A stretch of DNA of 11,212 bases from Clostridiales bacterium (GTDB taxonomy: Bacteria > Bacillota > Clostridia > Caldicoprobacterales > DTU083), in assembly GCA_012512335.1 (NCBI GenBank), contig JAAZEK010000512.1, positions 1 to 11,212 of the forward strand, given 5' to 3'. This document shows, one piece after another, positions 5,885 to 11,212 of the stretch. Position numbers and translations under genes: made by a program. Numbering within the stretch: position 1 is the stretch's first letter; every line of letters begins with the position of its first letter. The notes beneath the pieces were generated by a model that did no database searches, was not told the origin of the DNA, and saw only the letters and a program-made list of their open reading frames with translations.

Positions 5885-6823
5885 ATGAATGAATTTACTT
5901 TTAACCCAGCTCCATGGATACCCTTTAAGGATAAAGAGGTAATGGAACATTGCAGGAACATAAAGAGGGAGGATATGGAAAAGCATTCTAACCCCGATTT
6001 TAAAATCAAAATTGTTCCTGATTACTCTGGCATCGTTATTACCGATATGGTTATGCGTATGAAGCAATCAGACGATTTGGATGAGCCAACAGTCCTGATA
6101 CTTCCAAATCCCGATCCAAGTGGCTATTCACAGGTTGCTGAATCAATCAATCACTACAAAATTAACTGCCGCAATGTACATCTTGTAGTCATGGACGAAT
6201 GGGCAGATGATCAGGACAATATTGCACCGATTACCTACAAAGCAGGGTTTAGCTATTCATGCTTAAAGTATTTTGTAAATCAAATTGATGAGTCATTACG
6301 TATGCCTATGAAAAACGTAATTTACCCCACTAATGAAAACGCAGCCGATTATTCAAAGCTAATTGATGATGCTGGCAACGGTGGAGCAGACGTATTTTAT
6401 GGCGGTCCAGGTTGGGCAGGTCATGTTGCATTTGTTGACCCCTTAACACCAGAATTCCATACTAACAGCGTTGAGGAATTCATCGAGATGGGATCCAGAA
6501 TGGTAACACCACATCCTTTGACCATTATACAAAATTCATTACATGGCACATTCGGACAAGCTGGCGACCTTGCAAATGTACCGCCTAAAGCTTTCACTAT
6601 TGGACCAAGAGACATTAAAAATTGCAAAGAACGCATCCAAAGACATGGAATTATGACAAGTGGAACAGCCTCTTCATGGCAAAAAATGATCTCTAGATTG
6701 TGTCTCTACGGGCCAGTTACAACCTTGATACCATATACAATCATGCAGCTGTGGCCAACAAGAGCATATATATCAGAGGCTATGGCAGCACCTATTCAAG
6801 CAAATGAACTAAAAGGCTACTAA
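5885..6823 (+). CDS. Divergent NagB-like (glucosamine-6-phosphate isomerase/deaminase family) protein
   Basis: A 312-residue member of the NagB/6-phosphogluconolactonase-type sugar-phosphate isomerase fold. The recognisable core is VVMDEW (101-106), with D104 at the position of the E. coli NagB proton-transfer D72, and GGPGWAGHVAFVDP (173-186), aligned with NagB GGVGNDGHIAFNEP. H180 matches NagB H143, but NagB D141 is replaced by A178 and E148 by D185. The NagB phosphate loop LPTGGTP appears as LPNPDPSG (73-80), and the segment carrying NagB K208 reads SGTASSWQ (259-266). The protein is longer than NagB (266 residues), with an N-terminal extension of about 40 residues. A standard deaminase reaction is therefore doubtful; a related isomerase, lyase or sensory role is possible. 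GAGGAA lies 8 bp before the ATG. It is monocistronic, with its own promoters, dyad and terminator. Confidence 0.8.
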   Translation: MNEFTFNPAPWIPFKDKEVMEHCRNIKREDMEKHSNPDFKIKIVPDYSGIVITDMVMRMKQSDDLDEPTVLILPNPDPSGYSQVAESINHYKINCRNVHLVVMDEWADDQDNIAPITYKAGFSYSCLKYFVNQIDESLRMPMKNVIYPTNENAADYSKLIDDAGNGGADVFYGGPGWAGHVAFVDPLTPEFHTNSVEEFIEMGSRMVTPHPLTIIQNSLHGTFGQAGDLANVPPKAFTIGPRDIKNCKERIQRHGIMTSGTASSWQKMISRLCLYGPVTTLIPYTIMQLWPTRAYISEAMAAPIQANELKGY

Positions 6824-6847
6824 ATAACTTTTCAGTAATAAGGCGTG

Positions 6848-6876
6848 AGGCGGGCGTAAGCCCGCCTTATTTATTT
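6848..6876 (+). terminator. Strong rho-independent terminator after the NagB-like gene
   Basis: AGGCGGGC-GTAA-GCCCGCCT is a perfect 8-bp GC-rich stem with a tetraloop, followed by TATTTATTT. It begins 24 bp after the stop codon. It also lies downstream of the convergent fic gene and may act weakly in that direction. Confidence 0.9.
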
Positions 6877-6933
6877 GTAATATGCTTACTTTTCCTGAAT
6901 TTATATGTCATGGATGATTTTGCCTGGATTCTT

Positions 6934-7731
6934 TCAATTAATGCTATCCGACAAGCCTTTGCGCTCCTGTTTCATGCCCTTAGAGCGTTCCAAGGCTTTT
7001 TTCCATGTCTTTTCGGTTTCATATTTTAAAAATTCATAAAATGGATTTAGGTCATCAGACTCGTCAAACTTTTGCAAACACTCGTAATACAAACGCTTGT
7101 CCTCATCATAAATTATAAGTGGAGGATGATTATTAATCATAAGATAATAGTTCATGATTGCTCTGCCTGCTCGACCATTGCCATCTGCAAAAGGATGAAT
7201 TTGTTCGAACACAGCATGAAGATAGGATGCAGCTTTTAGAACATCCTCTCCCTTGTAATCATTTAATTCTACTAAAAGCTCCAAAATGTCATCTTCCACC
7301 ATTTCGACAGGTGAACCTACTTCATGAATGCCAGATACATAGTCATGTTTTTTAAATTCACATGGTCTTTCATCATATGCAATATATCTACTTTCATCAT
7401 AAGTACCACTGGTTAGGATCTTATGAATCTCCTTAATCAGCTCTATACTCAATGGTTCATTATTTACTATTTTATCTAATAAAAATTCATAAGCTAACTT
7501 TTGGTTTTGCTGTTCAAATAAGGCTCGGGGGTTCCCAGTATAGTTTAGCACTCTACCGTTTTCGAAGATTTCTCGCGTATCATGATAGGTAATCTCTGCG
7601 TTCTCAATTTTTCCTGAATTAAATGCAAACAAAACACGAAAGCTATTAAGGTACTTATCTAAATTCTCAATAGTAGTAATATTGTAAGACTGCCATAGGT
7701 TAACTACCTCATTATATTTGTCCAAAGTCAT
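6934..7731 (-). CDS. Fic family protein, class II (self-inhibited AMP-transferase type)
   Basis: A 265-residue cytoplasmic Fic-domain protein. The catalytic motif HPFADGNGRAGR (179-190) matches HxFx(D/E)GNGRxxR exactly, with catalytic H179. An N-terminal SGKIEN (39-44) matches the inhibitory helix motif (S/T)xxxE(G/N), which places it in class II, where E43 would block productive ATP binding. Family enzymes usually transfer AMP from ATP to hydroxyl groups of target proteins; the target here is unknown. No winged-helix domain is visible; the C-terminus is basic (KKALERSKGMKQERKG). Start choice is uncertain: GAGGG directly abuts the ATG at 7731, whereas the TTG two codons later (7725) has 6-bp spacing and may be the real start. 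It lies just downstream of a broken dehydrogenase gene, with no antitoxin partner gene. Confidence 0.92.
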   Translation of the reverse strand: MTLDKYNEVVNLWQSYNITTIENLDKYLNSFRVLFAFNSGKIENAEITYHDTREIFENGRVLNYTGNPRALFEQQNQKLAYEFLLDKIVNNEPLSIELIKEIHKILTSGTYDESRYIAYDERPCEFKKHDYVSGIHEVGSPVEMVEDDILELLVELNDYKGEDVLKAASYLHAVFEQIHPFADGNGRAGRAIMNYYLMINNHPPLIIYDEDKRLYYECLQKFDESDDLNPFYEFLKYETEKTWKKALERSKGMKQERKGLSDSIN

Positions 7732-7781
7732 CCCTCATTTGCTATATATTAGCCATATATCTTTATTTTAGTATACCACAT

Positions 7782-8045
7782 TCAAGAATAACTTAGCTTA
7801 ACCCGATCATTAATCTTGAAATCTACCGGTTTGTCTGAGCAGATTTCTTCAACAATACCGATTATTTCATGTCCAACGACCACCGGGACTGTCGCTGTTG
7901 GATGCTTGCCGTCATACACAGTAACATCAGAGCCACAAACACCTGCATACAACACTTTAATCAACGCTTCTCCATTTTGAAGTTCAGGTTTGGGTATCTC
8001 TTTTACAATAAGTTGCCCCCAATTTTCTAGCATGGCTGCTTTCAT
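7782..8045 (-). pseudogene. Truncated zinc-dependent (MDR) alcohol/polyol dehydrogenase, N-terminal remnant
   Basis: Encodes 87 residues that match only the start of the GroES-like domain of medium-chain zinc dehydrogenases such as sorbitol, threonine or galactitol-phosphate dehydrogenases. The catalytic zinc ligands are present: C37 in AGVCGSD and H59-E60 in VVGHEIIGIV. The frame stops after NDRVKLSYS, where the family would continue into the structural-zinc cysteine loop and then the NAD-binding Rossmann domain. Full-length members are about 340 residues, so three quarters is missing, and only 50 bp separates the stop from fic. It keeps a good GGAGG site 7 bp before ATG and sits 42 bp after the lyase gene in the same direction, as if it was once the third gene of that operon, perhaps reducing or oxidising a uronate-derived product. 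The short product is unlikely to be active. Confidence 0.8.
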
Positions 8046-8087
8046 CTAATTTCCTCCATCAAACTGTATTTTTCTATAATTTTTAGA

Positions 8088-10091
8088 TTAGAACATAACC
8101 CTATCCGTTCCCCAATGAGGTTGGCGGATAATTATTTCATCACCTTGGATGCTTACATCCAAATATTCATTGGGATCTGGGGACTCAATACGTATAAAAC
8201 CATCTTCTCTTACGATCACATGCCACTTTTTGATGTGAATCTCTCGATCCATGGCAAGTGTATGGATTCGAATCTGCTTTTTCCCCTCATTCTTGCTCTT
8301 CCACAAATAGGTAAGCCCTGAACCTTCCTTGCCCTGCCCAATCTGATTTGGTAACGGATGATAAAAATCATGGACATAGGTCCAGTCATACTCCAAGCTG
8401 GTGTCGCTCTTCTGACCATCTGTTTCAGAATAGATCTCAAAAAGTTTTAAAGCCTCTTCTCCTCTTCGGAAGACCAATCGGTTGGGACTGTATATATTTG
8501 CGTTCAGCTCATTATTACGATTATTTACTACGAAATGAGAGCAGAGCCCTACCGGTTCATCTGCTTCAACTACATCAATTACGAACATCATATGGGGTAG
8601 CTTCATAATCCAAAATCGGGATGCTTTTTTAATGATATCTCCATATAGTTTCGCCATATCCGAAGCGACTACTATTACATCTCCCACCCATTGGTTATAG
8701 AGTCTTTCGTTACCAACGGGTGATTCTGTAAATATATTTCCAGATACAGATTTTTGTTTTAGTGGTTTACCGTCTTTCCAAATAGAAAAAGTATTATGGG
8801 AGCTTTCATCCACTGACTTACGCTGTGATGAAAGGCGATAACAGCAATGCCCAGGGTCAATCAGCATTCTTTCTTTCCCAATAACAAGCTGAAAACTACA
8901 TTGATCCAAATGTCGATGACTTGTCACATTATATGGTTGATATCCAGCTGCCATTGCCACTACTGCACGGGTATCATCCCATTTATCTCTGGCAATAACA
9001 TGCCCCCCTTCGAAAGTCATAACTTCACTTAGTGTAGCCTGCAAAGGTGACAGAGGCTGTGCCATTTGCATATACAATAATATTGTATGATACTGGAATT
9101 GATTTACGAAACCAAAAGAAGCCAATTCATCCGGAAGATTGCTGGTCTCATCATACAATGTATCTAGCAGCCATCGTGCCAATCCGGCTTCCCTCTTGAA
9201 TCTATCCTTCATTCGTGACGATATATGGGCCAATACATCCCCGGATGGGCGGAAAATTGCGCCACTATCCCCGAAGTTGAGGGTACGAGGTGCAAGGGTA
9301 TCCAAGCTGTCAATGTGCTTATTGTGTAAAAAACTAGCAGCATACCATGGCATCATTTTTGTATAGCAACTCATCTCTAATTCATTCGGGTTTATCCCTT
9401 TACGAATAGCAACCTCGTTTAAATGAGCGAGATGTATATTTGAGTAATTTGAGTATTGTATGGATTCTCCGTAGTCATTTGAATTATACAGACCACTAGC
9501 TAAATGGGTCCATTCTATAGCCTGCTCAATTGCCTCTTTGTCATCTAAAACGAGTGCGCAAGTACCAAATCCATTGAGTATTACAACGAACCAGTTATTG
9601 ATATGCTTTCTTTCACTTGCAGTTTTTTCACAAAACTCTCTGCAGAGATTCATACCATTGTCTCTTATGGCAGATCGTATTTCTTGCAGCTCTTCCTCTG
9701 TAAATAGTTCATTACAGTTTTCATGAGCTTCACAAACAGCAAGAGCGATATGGGAGGTTTCCAATGCTCCGATAGGTTTGGGGTCGCCTCGGTTCCTGTA
9801 CCACGGTCCAATCCAGTCATCTTGGCTTAGGCGTACCAACTCTAAAGTACGATTTCTGATCCAACGACCTAGAGACTCCGAACGTTCAACAGCCCATACA
9901 AAAGTAGCATCGCTCATTCTCTCCCACACAAGGTGATACCATTCTTGTGTGTCGGAAGACTGCACCAAGCAGTCTTCCTTTGTATTACGCTCTGTTCGAT
10001 CCTTCATTATCCTATATAATTCTTGTTGCTTACTATTTTGAGGAGCTCTTTGTAGCTCCTGTATTTCTGCATCACTTATAAAAAAGCCCAT
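8088..10091 (-). CDS. Heparinase II/III family polysaccharide lyase homologue
   Basis: Probable lyase cutting uronic-acid-containing oligosaccharides by beta-elimination. Numbering from the longest-frame ATG at 10109, an N-terminal alpha/alpha toroid contains ERKHINNWF (166-174), a His-Asn-Asn-Trp motif common in alginate- and heparin-type lyases, and a tyrosine-rich ESIQYSNYSNIH (215-226). The heparinase II/III beta-sandwich starts near 365, with TSHRHLDQCSFQLVIGKERMLIDPG (396-420) and SSHNT (436-440). H400 and one of the tyrosines are the likely catalytic candidates. No signal peptide is seen, so it acts in the cytoplasm on imported fragments. I chose ATG 10091 because AGGAGG lies 8 bp before it and falls inside the first codons of the ATG at 10109. 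This gives 667 residues. The PL family number and substrate cannot be decided. The gene follows the GH88-type gene by 18 bp in one operon. Confidence 0.88.
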   Translation of the reverse strand: MGFFISDAEIQELQRAPQNSKQQELYRIMKDRTERNTKEDCLVQSSDTQEWYHLVWERMSDATFVWAVERSESLGRWIRNRTLELVRLSQDDWIGPWYRNRGDPKPIGALETSHIALAVCEAHENCNELFTEEELQEIRSAIRDNGMNLCREFCEKTASERKHINNWFVVILNGFGTCALVLDDKEAIEQAIEWTHLASGLYNSNDYGESIQYSNYSNIHLAHLNEVAIRKGINPNELEMSCYTKMMPWYAASFLHNKHIDSLDTLAPRTLNFGDSGAIFRPSGDVLAHISSRMKDRFKREAGLARWLLDTLYDETSNLPDELASFGFVNQFQYHTILLYMQMAQPLSPLQATLSEVMTFEGGHVIARDKWDDTRAVVAMAAGYQPYNVTSHRHLDQCSFQLVIGKERMLIDPGHCCYRLSSQRKSVDESSHNTFSIWKDGKPLKQKSVSGNIFTESPVGNERLYNQWVGDVIVVASDMAKLYGDIIKKASRFWIMKLPHMMFVIDVVEADEPVGLCSHFVVNNRNNELNANIYSPNRLVFRRGEEALKLFEIYSETDGQKSDTSLEYDWTYVHDFYHPLPNQIGQGKEGSGLTYLWKSKNEGKKQIRIHTLAMDREIHIKKWHVIVREDGFIRIESPDPNEYLDVSIQGDEIIIRQPHWGTDRVMF

Positions 10092-10099
10092 ATTCATTT

Positions 10100-10105
10100 C
10101 CTCCT
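10100..10105 (-). promoter_or_regulatory. Ribosome binding site deciding the lyase start
   Basis: AGGAGG is 8 bp before ATG 10091 and 2 bp before ATG 10097. It overlaps codons 2-4 of the ATG at 10109, which directly follows the upstream stop codon. The ATG at 10091 is best placed to use it. Confidence 0.65.
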
Positions 10106-10109
10106 CCAT

Positions 10110-11192
10110 TTAACGCGGAATATCTTCAATTCCATTTCTATGAGCTTCTACCATTGCTAACATGATACATCCATAGGAATGGGGTTCATCACGGATAGCT
10201 TTCTTGTCATTAATATACGCATCAATGGTTCCCTTTCGTTCTCCTTCTCCCGGACATAAACAGCCAGGGCAGGACATCTCGGTAGAAAAGTCCTTGTTAA
10301 TACACAGATCCGAAAGACCCTGTATCCCCCTAGTAAAAGGCTCGTAATATGTTTCTTTATCCAACAATCCCAATCGAAGTCCTACACCATACCCATACAG
10401 AATTAATCCAGTTCCTGAAGACTCTTCCCAACAGCTGTCCACTGTCATTTCCTGTCTCCATAGACCACTGGCGCCTTGATAGGGTAGCATGGCAGCCGAG
10501 AATTCTTTAAAGTATTGTTCAACTTTTGCTCTATGGGGTGAGTCCTCTGGCAAATACTGTACAAGGTCGGCAAAACCAATATAGCCCCATCCATTGCCTC
10601 TGGACCAATGATCTTCAGAAAACGCTTCCTTGTCCTGCATAAACCCTCTACTTTGGTGTAGCAATCCGCACGCTGGATCAAGAAATATCTGATACATCTT
10701 TATACATTGTTCAACAGCAAAATCGATGTATCGTTGTTCGTTAAAGGTAAGACCTGAAAAGAGCATATATGGTGTGACAGCAGTCACTACATCTATCCAA
10801 ATCTTCTCCAATTCTATAGTTCGTGGCATACATAGGATGCCATCTCTATCTGCAGGCGCATTTAAAGTTTTTTCTGCATACTCACGAAGGATTTCTTTTT
10901 GTCTGTCAGAAAAGCCTACTCCTGGTTCAAGTTTTCCCGTTGAATCCATCATAACCAACCAAGCCTTACCGTTACCACCGGCTCTATAATTTTCAAAGTT
11001 ATAGTGCGGATGTTCCATGTCATCTGGGTAAAGGTTTAGCATATCTATGCACTTATTGAGTAAACGTGCATTACTCGATTCTACAGCAGTTTGAGCCAAT
11101 GCATATATTGCTAACAGTCCGAAATAGCTTTGAACAATCTGTGTATTCTCATATCTTGTAAATAAACTTTGAGATATATCTAATGGTTTCAT
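10110..11192 (-). CDS. GH88/GH105-type unsaturated glycuronyl hydrolase
   Basis: A 360-residue alpha/alpha six-barrel protein of the GH88/GH105 clan, which hydrates and releases the 4,5-unsaturated uronic acid left by polysaccharide lyases at the non-reducing end. Recognisable parts: IWIDVVTAVTPYM (131-143), with D134 at the catalytic aspartate position of YteR-like enzymes; FLDPACGLLHQ (170-180); HWSRGNGWGYIGFADL (195-210), with the diagnostic RGNGW; and EESSGTGLILYGYGVGLRLGLLD (256-278), like the family ESSGTAMFAYG. Length is normal for the family (about 350-380), so it looks complete. No signal peptide is present, so it is cytoplasmic. The start is supported by AGGGGG 8 bp upstream. It is the first gene in the window of a minus-strand operon with the heparinase-like lyase. 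GH88 versus GH105, and glucuronate versus rhamnogalacturonan substrate, are not resolved. Confidence 0.88.
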   Translation of the reverse strand: MKPLDISQSLFTRYENTQIVQSYFGLLAIYALAQTAVESSNARLLNKCIDMLNLYPDDMEHPHYNFENYRAGGNGKAWLVMMDSTGKLEPGVGFSDRQKEILREYAEKTLNAPADRDGILCMPRTIELEKIWIDVVTAVTPYMLFSGLTFNEQRYIDFAVEQCIKMYQIFLDPACGLLHQSRGFMQDKEAFSEDHWSRGNGWGYIGFADLVQYLPEDSPHRAKVEQYFKEFSAAMLPYQGASGLWRQEMTVDSCWEESSGTGLILYGYGVGLRLGLLDKETYYEPFTRGIQGLSDLCINKDFSTEMSCPGCLCPGEGERKGTIDAYINDKKAIRDEPHSYGCIMLAMVEAHRNGIEDIPR

Positions 11193-11212
11193 TGAGTTTT
11201 CCCCCTAGTTCA

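Noticed and set aside
5647..6067. Minus-strand frames of 81 and 120 codons over the start of the NagB-like gene
   Set aside because: They lack ribosome binding sites and family features and are antisense shadows of the intergenic region and the real gene.
6868..6933. Frameshifted extension of fic (ERIQAKSSMTYKF...)
   Set aside because: The fic frame stops normally after a basic C-terminus of usual length, and the extra residues match nothing recognisable.

Overview
The window looks like a chromosomal segment from a low-GC Gram-positive bacterium, most likely an anaerobic member of the Clostridia. The basis is AT-rich intergenic DNA, strong AGGAGG-type ribosome binding sites, a TTG start, and a gene set typical of Firmicutes: YtxH, a DUF948-like protein, an lmo0937-type peptide, and a short archaeal-type AdoHcy hydrolase beside an amidohydrolase. 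No genus can be fixed from the sequence alone. There are no RNA genes, CRISPR arrays or insertion sequences.

Left part (1-2970). A minus-strand methyl-cycle salvage pair comes first: S-adenosylhomocysteine hydrolase (213-1454), followed downstream by the start of an MtaD-type deaminase cut by the window edge (145-1). A copy of a TGTCATCCTGAG-type repeat lies between them. A 306-bp divergent spacer separates this pair from a plus-strand operon of three small membrane or envelope proteins: YtxH (1761-2216), a DUF948/YtxG-like protein (2261-2710) and a 49-residue lmo0937-family peptide (2769-2918). A sigma-B-like promoter precedes the operon and a hairpin terminator follows it. It looks like a general-stress operon.

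Middle (2976-6880). A YihY/BrkB membrane protein and a cytoplasmic GH13 alpha-amylase form a minus-strand pair, with the amylase upstream. A 511-bp divergent spacer carries two good sigma-A promoters and a perfect 7+7 dyad for the plus-strand gene 5885-6823. That gene encodes a divergent NagB-like sugar-phosphate isomerase homologue that lacks several key NagB active-site residues. It ends in a strong terminator.

Right part (6934-11192), all minus strand. In transcription order there is a GH88/GH105-type unsaturated glycuronyl hydrolase (11192-10110), a heparinase II/III-family lyase homologue (10091-8088), the N-terminal remnant of a zinc-dependent dehydrogenase (8045-7782), and a class II Fic protein (7731-6934). 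The first two lack signal peptides and together look like an intracellular pathway for uronic-acid-containing oligosaccharides: the lyase makes unsaturated ends and the hydrolase removes them. The dehydrogenase, perhaps once the next step, is broken just before the fic gene, which suggests a rearrangement there.

I see no unmistakable new defence or mobile system. The best leads are the stress operon, the NagB-like protein with an altered active site and its dedicated operator, and the uronate operon interrupted next to fic.
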